Positions 11,669 through 23,335 of a stretch of 64,000 nt of DNA are shown here, piece by piece (positions within the stretch are counted from its first letter, which is position 1; every line of letters begins with the position of its first letter). A program made the translations under genes and the position numbers. The stretch is taken from assembly GCF_018687715.1 (NCBI RefSeq), contig NC_056755.1:28497001-28561000 (forward strand). Reading direction: 5' to 3'. The DNA is from Carya illinoinensis. Taxonomy: Eukaryota > Streptophyta > Magnoliopsida > Fagales > Juglandaceae. Under the pieces are notes generated by a model, which worked only from the letters and a program-made list of their open reading frames with translations, did no database searches and was not told where the DNA came from.

Positions 11669-11670
11669 AT

Positions 11671-11684
11671 TGGTATTGCGAGTT
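11671..11684 (+). promoter_or_regulatory. Candidate primer binding site
   Basis: TGGTATTGCGAGTT begins two bases after the 5' LTR end. TGGTAT matches the start of the plant initiator-Met tRNA site (TGGTATCAGAGC), and the rest has diverged. Confidence 0.55.
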
Positions 11685-11691
11685 AGTCACC

Positions 11692-12718
11692 ATGGCTAAA
11701 GGGACAAGATCTTACGCTCAAGTTGCAGATGTAATCAACCAAGTTCACCTTCAGCAAGAAAGACAGCATAAGTAAATTGAAGATACAATCTCCATTCTTT
11801 GTCAACAACAAGAAGCTGAGAGGATTGAAAGGAAAGTTCAAGAAGAAAGATTTTTTGATCTTTTCCAACAGTTGTCCAAGATTTCAAGTAATGCCTCTGA
11901 GGGTAATGATCAACTCAGAAATAGTGACGGGCCTTAAAGTAGTGGGGAAGCACTTGATATGGGTGACAGGTCCTTTGTGAAGGGCATTAAGCTTGATTTT
12001 CCAAAGTTTGTTGGGAAGAATCCTCAAGCTTGGATCTATAGAGCCAACTAGTCAGTACTTTATGTACCATCAGACACCTCCGGTTAAGAGAATTTTCTTT
12101 GCTTATTTTCATATGGAGGAGGAAGCTCTTGTGTGGTTTCAAGGAGCAAGTGAGGCTAGATACTTCCATTCTTGGGATGATTTTATAAAGGCAATACAAG
12201 TAAGGTTTGGTACATCAACATATGATGATCCAATGGAGGTATTAACACGTTTGAAGCAAACTATTTCTGTTACTACTTATAAGGTAGAGTTTGAGTTGCT
12301 TTCAAATAGGATTAAAAGTGTTACTGAAGAAAACAAGCTCAGTTGTTTCTTAAGTGGGTTGAAGGATAAGGTGAGAATACCAGTGCGTATGTTGAAACCA
12401 ACCAATTTGAATGATGCATTTGGGTTGGCCAAAATGCAAGAAGAGCATGTTTGGTTAACTAAAAGATCACAGAAAACTGCTTACAGTGAGTCTATGCCTC
12501 GACTTGAAGGAGGTTCAATTTTGGGGGTACCTAAGGGGTTGCCCACTACAAGACTGCCTTATCAAAATGTTTCTTCCTCACAAATACAAGAAATGAAAAA
12601 GAAGGGTCTCTGTTATTTTTGTGAGGAGAAATGGCACCAAGGCCATAAGTGTACTAAACCAAGAATTTACCTTTTAGAAGGTATGAATATTCTTGATGAT
12701 GAGATTGTTGAAGATTAG
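11692..12718 (+). pseudogene. gag of the Reina-like element, broken
   Basis: It starts at ATG 11692 (MAKGTRSYAQ). The frame is cut by TAA at 11773 and TAA at 11935 and continues through IKLDFPKFVGKNPQAWIYRAN. It then shifts frame at about 12045-12055 and resumes as QYFMYHQTPP...EEEALVWFQG to 12718. A CCHC zinc knuckle of the form CX2CX4HX4C (CYFCEEKWHQGHKC) is intact at about 12611-12652. Gag forms the particle shell and binds RNA through the knuckle. A shift plus two stops makes full-length Gag impossible. Confidence 0.88.
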
Positions 12719-12742
12719 GAAAAAGTACCTGAGCAAGAACCT

Positions 12743-13339
12743 ATGCAGGTTGCAGATGTGGCTTCAATTTCTTTACAAGCTATTGTTGGGACACCTAATT
12801 CTAAGACAATAAGGATTGTGGGTTACATTAATGAAAAGAAAGTGGTGATTTTAATAGATACTGGTAGCACCCACAACTTTGTGGATACTACAATTGTAGA
12901 TAAGTGTGCTTTAACAGTTGAGAAAGACTAGTCAATACAAGTTCGAGTAGCCAATGGGGAGGTTGTCCAGAGTTTGGGAAGAGTTCATAATGTACATATT
13001 CAAATGCAAGGTAATAGTTTTTTGACTAATTTTTTTATCCTCGATTTAGGGGGTTGTGATGTTGTTATGGGTGTACAATGGCTTCAGTCTTTAGGTCCTA
13101 TAATGTTGAATTTTGCTAAGTTGCAAATGAAGTTTTCTTATGATAATAAAAGCTTGGTTCTTAAAGGACTCACCTCATCAACTTCTGAGTTGGTGGATAA
13201 TAAAGAAATGACTGTTATTTCTAAAGTGGGATCAAAAGGATTTTGGCTCCAGTTGATGGCTGTGGAGCCAGTTCAGAAGCAAAGTATGTCTTGTCCTCAG
13301 GTTGATAAGTTACTGAAGGACTATGAGAGTATTTTTTAG
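12743..13339 (+). pseudogene. Aspartic protease region of the Reina-like element
   Basis: The catalytic IDTGSTHNF lies at about 12854-12880, followed by the flap-side segment DVVMGVQWLQSLGPI (about 13055-13100). TAG stops at 12716 and 12929 interrupt the frame and another ends it at 13337. This enzyme cuts the Gag-Pol precursor. The active-site triad itself is unchanged. Confidence 0.88.
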
Positions 13340-14850
13340 GAACCTAAGGGTCTTCCTCCACATAGATCTCAAGACCATAAGATTGTGTTAAAGAATGAAG
13401 TTGTTCCTGTTTGTTTGAGGCCATACAGATAGCCACATTGTCAATAGAAAGAAATTGAAAAGATTGTAGCTGAGCTGCTACAGACTGGTGTAATTAGACC
13501 CAGCCAATCACCATTTTCATCACCTGTGCTTTTGATCAGGAAGGCTGATGGATCTTGGAGGATGTATATGGATTACAAGATGCTTAATGAGGCCATCATT
13601 AAAGATAAGTACCTCATTCTAGTAGTCGATGAGCTGTTAGATGAGTTATTTAGCTCTACTATCTTCTCAAAACTTGATTTAAGATTAGGGTATCATCAAA
13701 TTCGAATGAGGCTTCAAGATATTCATAAAATTGCATTTAAAACACATGAGGGTCATTATGAGTTCCTTGTTATGCCCTTTGGACTTACTAATGCCCCCTC
13801 AACTTTTCAATCTCTCATGAATGATGTCTTTAGACCATTTTTGAGAAAATTTGTTGTTGTATTCTTTGTTGACATTCTTGTATATAGCAAGAATTTAGAC
13901 TCTCATTTGACTCATTGAGCATCTGTTTTGGCAATTATGAAGAAACACCAGTTATATGCTAAGAAGTCCAAATGTCATTTTGCATGCAAGGAGATTGAGT
14001 ACATAGGCCAGTTAATTTCCAAGGAGGGTGTGAGAGTTGACCCAAGAAAATTAGAGGCAATGGTTTCATGGCCAATTCCAAAAACTCTTAAATCATTAAG
14101 GGGTTTCTTGGGATTAATTGGCTATTACAGAAAGTTTATCAAAAACTATGGCCAAATTGCAGCACCACTTACTGTTTTGCTAAAAAAGGATGCCTTTGTA
14201 TGAAATGAGTCAGCTACACAAGCCTTTTCAACTTGAAGGAAGCTATTGTGAGTCCACCTGTCTTGGCCTTACCAGATTTCACTCAACAACTTGTCATTGA
14301 ATGTGATGTATGCGGAGTGGGAATAGGTGCTGTTTTGATGCAGAATTCGAAATCCTTAGCATTTTTGAGTCGGGCTTTAAAAGGGAAGAGTTTATCCCTT
14401 TCCACTTATGAGAAGGAGTTACTTGCCTTGGTATTAGCCATAAAAAATGGAGACCTTATTTGTTGGGATCAGTTTTTACCATAAGAACTGATCATTTGAG
14501 CTTAAAATATCTGTTGGAGCAGAAAATAGGTTACAACAGCTCAACAAAAATGGATTTCAAAGCGGTTGGGCTATAAGTTTTCAATTGAGTATAAAAAGGG
14601 GGCTAAGAACAAGGTTGTTGATGCTTGATCTCGAATGGATGGTTTAGAAGATGAAGCTGTAGCAGTTTTTGCCATTTCATATCCTACTCCAGTTTGGTTG
14701 GATGAATTGAAACAAGCCTATATGTCTAATCCAGTAGTTCAAGACTAGCTATCTTTGTTGAAGGTTGGTGCTGCTACAAACTCTACGTTTCTTATAAAAT
14801 ATGGAGTGCTAATGAGGAAAGGAAAGATATATGTTCCTAACTCTTAGGAG
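13340..14850 (+). pseudogene. Reverse transcriptase and RNase H of the Reina-like element, broken
   Basis: RT motifs run from [22 protein letters not shown] through [15 protein letters not shown] and [14 protein letters not shown]. The catalytic box reads FFVDILVYS where the family has FFDDILVYS: the first Asp is Val (GTT at 13868-13870), an inactivating change. RNase H starts after a frame change between 14203 and 14233 (VIECDVCGVGIGAVLMQ, STYEKELLALVLAIK). It then shifts frame again twice before the end (RTDHLSLKYLLEQ, QQKWISKRLGYKFSIEYKKG). Stops occur at about 13430, 13445, 13916 and 14201. The frames were followed by eye. Confidence 0.85.
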
Positions 14851-16083
14851 TTGAAGCTTAAACTATTGCATTTTATACATGCCAGTCCTTCTGCTGGTCA
14901 TTCATGCTTTCATAAATCATTGCAAAGAGCTAGGCATGATTTTTATTGGCCTAATTTGAAAAAAGAGGTGAAGACTTATATTCGAGAATGTGAGGTGTGT
15001 CAGAAGAATAAAGTGGAAAATATAAACCCTCCTGGGTTATTGCAGCCATTGCCTGTGCCTCAATCAATTTGGACATATTTGTCCATGGACTTTGTAGACG
15101 GTCTTTCACTTTCTAAAGGTTTTTCAGTAGTCATGGTGGTGGTGGATATATTATCAAAATACGCCCACTTTATGCCTTTTAAACACCCCTTTATAGCAGT
15201 AAAGGTAGCTTTGGTTTTCTTTGACCATGTCTTTAAGTTGCATGGTATGCCTCACAACATTGTATATGATAAAGGGGCCACTTTTACTAGTTCTTTTTGA
15301 AAAGAACTGTTTCGATTACAAGAATTAACCCTTTCTTATTCATATACTTATCACCCTCAAAGTGATGGACAGACTGAGGCAGTAAATAAATGCTTAGAGC
15401 ATTTTCTGAAGTGTTTTATAGTTGACAAGCCAAGGCTATGGTCTGATTGGTTGACCTTAGCTGAGTGGTGGTATAACACCACATTTCACACTTCAATAAA
15501 ACTAACTCCTTATGAGGTAGTTTATGGTAGGCCTCTAACCAAGCTGTAGTCCTTTGTCCCTGGCCTTACTACTAACCAAGCAGTCGAAGAAGTTTTAAGG
15601 ACTAGAGAGGAAATTATGACCACCTTGAAGTCAAACTTAAACACTGCTTACGAGAGGATGAAATACCAAGCTGATAAAAGGAGAACTGAAAGAGAATTCT
15701 AGGCAGGAGATTGGGTTTTCTGAAGACTATAGCCATACAAACAACAATCTTTAACAGTTAGGAGAAATTTCAAATTATCTCCTAAGTTTTATGGTCCATT
15801 TCAAGTCATTGAAAGGATTGGGCAAGTGGCCTATAAGTTGTTGTTACCTCAAGGGTCTGCTATACACCCAATTTTTCATGTCTCATGCCTTAAGAGGAAG
15901 TTGGGCCAATTTGTTTCACCTTTTTCAACATTACCACCAGTTGATTTTCATGGTGAATTGATACCAAAGCCTGAATGTATTCTGCAGAGAACGTTCAAAA
16001 AGATGAATAATAGGCCATTGACTGAGGTTTTGGTCCAATGGAAAGGAGGGGCAATTGAGGATGCTACTTGGGAACCTTACTAG
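14851..16083 (+). pseudogene. Integrase with C-terminal chromodomain of the Reina-like element, broken
   Basis: The zinc-binding part ends ECEVCQKNK. The core keeps Asp in SMDFVDGL, Asp in YDKGATFTS and Glu in DGQTEAVNKCLE. TGA at 15298 sits where a Trp is usual (FWKEL), and TAG at 15547 and near 15700 sit where Gln is likely, all explained by C-to-T or G-to-A change. The last part contains YGPFQVIERIGQVAYKL and IHPIFHVSCLK. It ends in a chromodomain-like LVQWKGGAIEDATWEPY, with a TAG at 16081 in place of the usual Trp. Chromodomains steer chromovirus integration to marked heterochromatin. Confidence 0.88.
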
Positions 16084-16126
16084 CAATTGAAGAATAAATA
16101 CCCTCACCTTGTGGGCAAGGTTTTCT

Positions 16127-16140
16127 AAAGGGGGAGGGTA
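16127..16140 (+). promoter_or_regulatory. Polypurine tract of the Reina-like element
   Basis: AAAGGGGGAGGGTA lies immediately before the 3' LTR start at 16141, the expected plus-strand primer site. Confidence 0.8.
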
Positions 16141-16573
16141 TGTTATGGTTCAAATGAAGATGAAGAGCAACTGTGATTGAAGGATGAAGATGAAGAATAG
16201 CTGTAATTGAAGGGAATGACAGTTAACTTGAGGGAAGTACGAATGGAAAGTGACAGTTAAAGGAATTGTAATACGTCGTCGTTCAATTAAATGAAATGTA
16301 AGAGAAGTGTAAATGGTAGGTCGTAATTCTTGAACGGTAATACCATTTGTAAATTGTAAACTACAAGATGATTAAACATAGTCGTTTAATCATTCTGATT
16401 CAAGACTTAATGCGAATTGCATGTATAAAGGGCAGTCATCAGTTGGGACGGAGGCCAACTATGGTATCCAATGTTCATCAACTCTTTCTCTCTAACTCTC
16501 TTTAGTTTCTCTCTCTAATTCTTGGAGACTAACCATCTCGAATTGGTTATAGTTTAACAATGGGTCCATTACA
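16141..16573 (+). repeat. 3' LTR of the Reina-like element
   Basis: 433 bp, the same length and ends as the 5' LTR, with about 8 percent substitutions by eye. It keeps a better TATA box (TATAAAG, 16424-16430) than the 5' copy and retains the hairpin with two mismatches. Confidence 0.92.
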
Positions 16574-16834
16574 AAAAATTTATAAATAAATAAATAAAAT
16601 CAATAGAGAAAACTTCAGTTACTAGGGTGATCCCTCTGGCTGGCGAAAATCAAGTCACCCATGAGGTTGCAGTTTAGATGGTCCTTGGTAATCACCCCTC
16701 TTGGACTGCTTTTTGGTGTGTTTTCTATTTTTAAGCTATCTTTTAAAAAATTTATAAAATATTCAATTTTATTTAGAATAACCCATCATTTGAAGAATTT
16801 TAGGTATTTTTAAATTCTAATTTTGTAAAGGTTA

Positions 16835-17075
16835 GTGCTACTATGTCTCATCAATTTGCTCATTTGATGTGCCCCTACTGCAAATTGTACTTTTTTTCTT
16901 TGCTTTTTATTTCAAACATTTTTAACCACGTTTAATTATTTTTTAAAAATAAAAAAAAAATACAAATACACTAATAGTTACTTCCTTAATCAGTAAAAAC
17001 AAATTCAAAAAATAAAAAATAAAAAATACATGAGCTATCAAAATAAGAGGGCATATTAACATTATTCTTTTGCAA
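16835..17075. mobile_element. AT-rich MITE, family B copy 1
   Basis: The segment with ACACTAATAGTTACTTCCTTAATCAGTAAAAAC and TACATGAGCTATCAAAATAAGAGGGC matches 37480-37705. It also matches 53785-53975 in reverse orientation. The shared block is ATACACTAA..TTACTTCCTTAA followed by ACATGAG..CAAAATgAGAGGGC. Three diverged copies in one window indicate a repeat family. Exact ends and class are not fixed. Confidence 0.6.
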
Positions 17076-17242
17076 AATAGGGTAAGTAAGGATATAACAT
17101 CCCACCACTCCATAAATAGAAAAACAAAAGGGATTGGATGCTATTAACCTTGCAATCATGTACATCAAGACAAATTTATCGAAAGTTTTAGTTATTGGAG
17201 TTAGACCGTTTGTATTGAGAAGAGTCAAACTATTTGGATACT

Positions 17243-18674
17243 AGGGGTGTATCTTATTTGACTCAGGTGCCTTACAGTCATTTGCAATTACCACATTGAC
17301 CTGAATATATAGTTTACAAATGGTGTCAATGCAACACAATGTAGCAGTAGCTCTACCCACCGAGGAAGTAGTAATATGCACACGGGTGGCATTAAGTTGC
17401 TCATTGAAACTAGAATGAAGAGTGCTGAAAGCATATTTGATAGTGTTTAAGCCCCTTGGGTTTGACATTATTTTAAGGATAGATTTATTGTTCCAGCATT
17501 ACACCAACATTAACTACTGAAGTTGGGTAGTTAGTCTTCAATTGTCTGAGGGAGAAGAGAGTATTTGTGAATGGTAGGTTGAGGACTCTATCCCTAAGGT
17601 TTTCGGCATTACTAGCCAAAAAGGACTTGACCAGTGGAGCAGAAACCTTCCTTATACAAGCGGTGCTCAATCCTAGAGAGCATAAGTCAGTGATAGGGAT
17701 ACTTATCGCTGAAGAATTCCTAGAAACTCTTGCCGATGATCTCTCTAGATTCCCCCCCTGACCACCCAGGAGATTAAGTTTAGGACTAACTTGGAACCAA
17801 AGACGGCTCCAATGAACAAGGCATCCTATGAAATGGTGCCAGCGGAGTTAGAAGTGTTAAACACACAGTTGCAAGAACTACTTGCTAAGAGATTTATAAA
17901 ACCAAGTTTATCACCTTAGGGAGCACTGGTACTATTTGTTAAGAAGAAAGACGAAACTCTTAGAATGTGTATTAACTACTATAAATTAAATAAGGTGACC
18001 ATAAAGAACAAGTATCTCATGCCCATAATTGATAGGTTATTTGACCAATTGGTTAGGTCTAAGTATCATTAGCTGAGGGTTAAGGAGAGTGGCGTACCCA
18101 AGATTGCCTTTAGGACGAGGTATGGGCACTACAAATTCATGGTGATGCTATTTGGTTTGGCCAATACCTTTGCAGTGTTCGTGGATATCATGAATTGGGT
18201 GTTCATGCCCTTCTTAAATGTTTGTCTATCAGGTGATGTTCATCAAGGATATTTTGGTCTACTCTAAAGACTTGAAGGACAATATGAACCACCTGCGACT
18301 AGTGCATACCAACTATTTGCAAAATATTGTAAGTATGAGTTTTGACTAAAAGAAATTGAGCTCATCAGTTCCTCGATCATGTAATATCCAAGTATATGGT
18401 GGCGATGGACCCTAGTAAAGATGAAGTGGTAGTGGAGTGGTAGTGCCCCACTATTATTCATGAGGTTAGTAGTTTTCTGGGCATAGAGGCATGGCAAGCT
18501 ATTATTGGACATCATGTAATGCTTCTCTAGACTTTCAAGACCACTCACAGCCTTAACCAGGAAAACTACCAAATCTATTTGGCTCGATAAATGTGAGCAA
18601 AGCTTCAAGAAGTGGAAGAAAAGGTTGACCACAACTCTGGTGTTGGCCTTACCAGAGCATCACAAGCAAACAGT
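17243..18674 (+). pseudogene. Second Ty3/gypsy pol relic (protease and RT)
   Basis: CILFDSGALQSFA at about 17249 is a protease active-site region. It is followed at about 17760 by the link to RT (KTAPMNKASYEMVPAELE..LQELL), then [20 protein letters not shown] and [21 protein letters not shown]. The next conserved stretch is missing about ten residues: text goes from FDQLV straight to RSKYH-stop-LRVKE, where a FSKIDLRSGYHQ block is normal. [12 protein letters not shown] and a decayed connection region (AVDPSK-like, HEVSSFLGI) follow, then LTTTLVLALPEHH at about 18630. Many stops. The type resembles Tekay/Del. It ends where the LTR-like unit begins at 18675. Confidence 0.8.
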
Positions 18675-21163
18675 TGCGACACCCGCAACCCGCGCTTGGG
18701 ATTTGGCTGAGCTTGAAGAGTTTGGACATGCAATATAAGATTACATATCCTTGTTTATGATAAGCTAAAGATTCAATGCATCTAGCATGTATCTAACAAT
18801 ATATAATATTCGCAGCAGATAATTTTTTTCTTCAATCAATACTTAATGTATCAGAAGTCCTATATCCCAAAAATATAAACATAATTCATAAATTCAAATA
18901 ATAAGCTGATATCCAAAAGGGTTACAACATTTGTCCAATAAGTTTGTAACAAAATAAGTACCAAAGGCAGTAGTACTCCATAATTATATACTTGAATATA
19001 AAACTACTGAACAAAATTGCTAAGCTACTCATGCAACTCGGCTATGATATCTAAGATCACGTCCCAAAAACAGAGAACCAAAGTTATCAGGCTCGTCTAA
19101 TCTGCCGTGCGTGGATTCTCGAGATCCCGACACATTATCTACCATTTCTGGAGGTTGGAATGGTAGTTAGGACTACCAAGTGTATATATGCCTGCATGAT
19201 AGTAAAAAAGCATGGACATTATGACTGAAACATGAATATGTTTGACATGATTTGGTAAACAGCATGAAAGGTGCTTGAGTTGAAAAAAATAACATGACTA
19301 TCCATGAATATAACGTGACTTGATTAAATTGAATGTGACATGACTTGACAAAAACTTGACAAGAACATGACACCTTATTCAACATATACGTGATTGATTA
19401 AAACTGAAACTATGGATGCTACACGGATCCCCTTGAACCATGTGTGCCTTCTAGTATTACATTACATCACAGGCATGGCATGACATGTAATAAAATGAAT
19501 ATGTAACAGATGATGTGGCATATAATGGCATGGAACAGATAAGCATGAATTGTAATAAATGACCTGGCAAGGCATATTATAATAACCTATAATAATCATA
19601 AGTGACAAGAATATGACAGTAACAGTCTTATCACCATACATACAGAAATACACTGAGCGTAAGTTAGAAAATGATTAACATAACATAAAGCATAACGTGA
19701 AAAAGTGTCTATTGAAAAGAGATATTTCTAAAATTATAATATCTCACTAAATAGTTAGAAATAAAAATTTTTGATTTATGGTAAAATTGCAAAGTTAGTC
19801 CTCTACTTGCGGGAAATTACAATTTTTTTTCCATAAAATAAGAATTTTATGTACTAACTCCAAATTTTATCAAAATTTACATTTCTTAAGTAAAGCTTGT
19901 CCTAAAGCCAAATATCCAATCAGAGAAATTTAAACAATACACAATTAGGAGAATCATGCTTAGGTCGATTCATATATAGGCTAAAAACTTTGATTTTTGT
20001 TGCAATTTGACCAAACATCAACTAACATACTTAAACCGAATTTGCAACACTCAGAAATCATATCCCATGTTCTAAATTCATATTAAGACATCAACATACT
20101 CATTATGTTCTGGGTCTAATGCTTTTCAAATCAACTCCAAGGACTCTAAACGTCGACAAATACTCTCCTAACATATTTATCATTCAAACCTAATTGATAA
20201 CATACTTGATTAAACAATCAAAATACAAAAGTATAGCCTACACAATTGATTTGTATGTAAACCTCAAAACTGGGTATAGCATGCTTTGGATTTGAAGCAA
20301 AAACACTAGATCCTTGATTTTCATGCAACAAATTTTCAACAAATACAACTATATGCCTCATATTCAAGTTTTAAATTGATCTAAGAATTAAACCTATCAT
20401 CACATGGAAAAAACTTCATTAAAACATAACACCAAACCCGAGAGCCACTAATTTGAGTCTTAAATAAACTCTTGCATGTATAAAATCATTCAATCAAAGA
20501 TATAAATCAATATTTTTCAAAAATAAACTCCTAATACATAGATAAAAGTCTCAAGAACAACATATATGGAGATCAAAGCCATTAGATCAAGCTTCCATAA
20601 CCAAAAACTATAACTTCACCAATACAGAAAATATTTTGAGTCATCCAATTTCTAATACTTCAAAATCATACAAAAACTCTTTATAGAAAATCTTAGCATG
20701 CAATACATCTAAACCTAACTTGCATATTAATATGTTAATACTTCATCATAGCAAGATTTATCCAAAATATCACTAAAAACTTCATAAACCTTTCAAAGTT
20801 TCACACAAACATCAAAACTGTCACCACTGTGACCTTTGTATCACCAAACCAAACTTTCATCATTCAAAACTTCATGAAACATTTCCAACATATACGAACA
20901 TAAATTAGACTAAAAATGGAACAAGATACATGAAGATTGTGACATAAAAATCTACTTAAAAAGGGTTAGAAATGCAAGGGCAAAAAGTACCAAAAAATTG
21001 CCTCAAGAGTTCTCTCGGTTTCTCTCTAAAAAGAGGTGGAAAAGTTGCTAAGTGTGCAATGAAAATGCAAGGGGCGTGGGATATAGAGAGAGGGGCTAAC
21101 TTGAGGGTGGCTAAGTGATCATTGAATAAGAGGTTGGTAGCCAAAAACAAGGGGGACAAAGGA
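18675..21163 (-). mobile_element. LTR-derived unit 1 of a Tekay/Del-like relic
   Basis: Its first 450-500 bp align with the start of unit 2 at 21164 (TGCGACACCC versus TGTGACGCCCC). Shared landmarks are ATGCAAT, AATATTCG.AG.AGATAATTTTTTTC, GTACTCCATAA and TCTACCATT...GGAATGGTAGTT..GACTACCAA. Similarity fades further right. Orientation is minus because the adjacent pol relic (27237-29620) reads on minus. It is very AT-rich after 19700 and has no supported gene. Confidence 0.6.
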
Positions 21164-21894
21164 TGTGACGCCCCTAAATTTCACTTAGAATTTGACAGAA
21201 ATTGAAGTATTGGGATATGCAATACAAAGTTACATGCCCTCGTTCGTGATAATTAAATATGCAATGCACTTAAAATGCATCTAGCAATATGCAATATTCG
21301 TAATAGATAATTTTTTTCTTTTAAAAATATTATGCACCAAAAAGTAATATATCCTAAAACATAAATATGCTTCATAAAATTCACATGATAACTAGTATTC
21401 AAAAGGTTACAGTATTTATCCAACAGATTTGTAACATAAAGAGTATTAAAAATAGTACTCCATAACTACAGTTTGGAAATAAAAACTATTGTACTAATTC
21501 GCTAAGCCATTCCCGTAGCTCAACTATTATATCCAAACTAACATCTAGAAAATGGGGAGTTAGGCTCCATTAACTATTTATCTGCTTCATATTCTATTTG
21601 ACCTTGTCCTATATCTCATGAGTAGGTTTTCTGAATCCCGACATATATTCTACCATTTTAGAGGGAATGGTAGTTGAGACTACCAAATGAGATTTGATTA
21701 CAAATCTTAATAAGTTAACAAATAACTTAATATACATGTTAAAGATGCATGCATGACAGTAAAAACATGAATGCGTACATAATTATAAATAAGTTTGATG
21801 TGACTTGACATTTAACAAGACGTGTACTGACATGAAAAGAACTAAACTGACGTGAACTAAACATGAAATAAAGTTGTACGTGAAACTGAATATG

Positions 21895-21985
21895 AATTGA
21901 ACTTGAACTAAATATGAACTAAACTGAGATTGAACATGAACTAAACTGAGATTGAACATGAACTAAACTGAACTAAGCGTGGACT
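21895..21985. repeat. 22-bp tandem repeat
   Basis: The unit AAACTGAGATTGAACATGAACT is repeated about 2.5 times, with looser TGAACTAAA-type copies on both sides. It lies in the LTR-derived region. Confidence 0.75.
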
Positions 21986-22405
21986 AAATTGAATTAGAAA
22001 TGCTAGCTTGTGTAATTGAAATTATACGTTCTGATTAAGAAATTGTGAGTACTCAACACCTTCACTATGAGTATCCTTTTGTACTTTTGTATTACGACAA
22101 ATTATACTCCTTTATTGTAGTACCAGGCAGCGCATATGCCTTGATCGCAGCATCAAGTAAATCATATATTCCTTGATCGTAGTATAAATGATAACATGAA
22201 CTTGAATTGAATGTGAAATAACACTGCATGAAATTGAAATTTGAAATAGACTTGACTGATGTAAAAATATTGTTTTTGAGACAAATTTTGTACTGGAGAC
22301 ATTATGTGATATGAAGCAAAAGGATAGATAACCTGACGTAACGTAACGTGACATGTACATGAGATGAACGATATTATATAATATGAATCAAAGGAACATT
22401 TCATG

Positions 22406-22925
22406 ACTTGGCATAACATGTAACCGATAAATATTTCAAGACATGGCATAACATGAAACAAACAAATATTTCATGATACGGCATAACATATAACAAATAA
22501 ACATTTTAACACATGACATTAGGGGTGAAAACCGACCATTCGGTTTCAGTTTTGGACCCAAACTAAAACCGAACCGATATATCCTAAATCCTGTAAATCT
22601 CGACCAAAACCGGCCGTTGAAAGGGGAGAAAACAGTGTACATCAGTCTCAACATCACTTCGGTTGGTTAGTCGGCGTCTACGATGGCAATGGAGGCTACT
22701 TCTTTACCTCGGAATGCTCTAGTTCAACACCGTAAATAAAGAAAAAAATGTATGTTTTCCCATTGATCTTCTCCTCCACAACCAAAAAAAAAAAAATCAC
22801 CAAAGTCACCACCACAACCAAAAAAAAAAAAAAAAAAAAAAACAACCACCAAATCAACAACGTCGAGAGGTGTGATTTGATAGTGAGAGAGAGAGAGAGA
22901 GAGGCCCTGCATGGCTACGTGCGCC

Positions 22926-22967
<42 letters not shown>

Positions 22968-23335
22968 AGGGGGCGGCGTAGAGATGAAGAGAAGTGAGAA
23001 GAACTGAAGAAGAATTGAGGAGTTAAAACCCTAGAGTGAAACGGCACCGTTTCATTTAGTTTTATTTTTAAATTTCAGATGTTAAACAATGCCGTTTCAA
23101 CGGTTTGAACTAGGGCCAAACCGCTGCCGAACCGACATAGATCGGTTCTAAAGAATATCTACCGTCCGCCGACCAATTCACAGGCGATTCCAGCCGATTC
23201 CTGACGAGGCCAGTTGGTTCCCATCGGTGGCGGCTGATGGCGTCAGTTTATGTACATCTCTACATGACATAACATATAACAGACAAATATTTCATGACAT
23301 GACATAATATGTAACGAACAAATATTACATGACAG
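22406..23335. repeat. 35-bp minisatellite interrupted by a hAT MITE
   Basis: Units of the form GGCATAACATGTAAC.RATAAATATTTCATGACAT occur at 22410, 22445, 22480 and 22515 on the left and at 23266 and 23301 on the right. The spacing is exactly 35 bp within each side. The unit at 22515 continues at 23266 once the insertion is removed. Confidence 0.85.
22520..23262. mobile_element. hAT-type non-autonomous element (743 bp)
   Basis: The left end is TAGGGGTG and the complemented right end is TAGAGATG, typical of hAT termini. An 8-bp CATGACAT flanks both sides (22512-22519, 23263-23270), the hAT target size. Removing the element plus one CATGACAT restores the 35-bp minisatellite in phase, strong proof of the borders. 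The interior is non-coding: a CCGAACCG/CGGTTC-rich ends region, poly-A runs near 22788 and 22820, and (GA)n at 22888-22960. It also has ACGGCACCGTTTCA near 23041. No transposase. Confidence 0.85.

Larger units (their letters stand above)
11236..16573 (+). mobile_element. Ty3/gypsy chromovirus, Reina-like, structurally complete but inactivated (5,338 bp)
   Basis: Two LTRs of equal length (11236-11668 and 16141-16573) both start TGTTATGG and end CCATTACA. They flank gag, protease, RT, RNase H, integrase and a chromodomain in chromovirus order. The flanks are AAAAA on both sides (11231-11235, 16574-16578), a possible but low-complexity 5-bp target duplication. By eye the LTRs differ at roughly 35 of 433 sites, mostly transitions, so the insertion is old. 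Small size, short LTRs and the C-terminal chromodomain fit the Reina lineage. Gag and pol are broken by many stops and several frameshifts, so it cannot be autonomous. Confidence 0.93.

Noticed and set aside
22724..23047. Opposed open frames across the poly-A and GA-repeat part of the hAT element
   Set aside because: They translate homopolymer and (GA)n repeats; no real protein composition.
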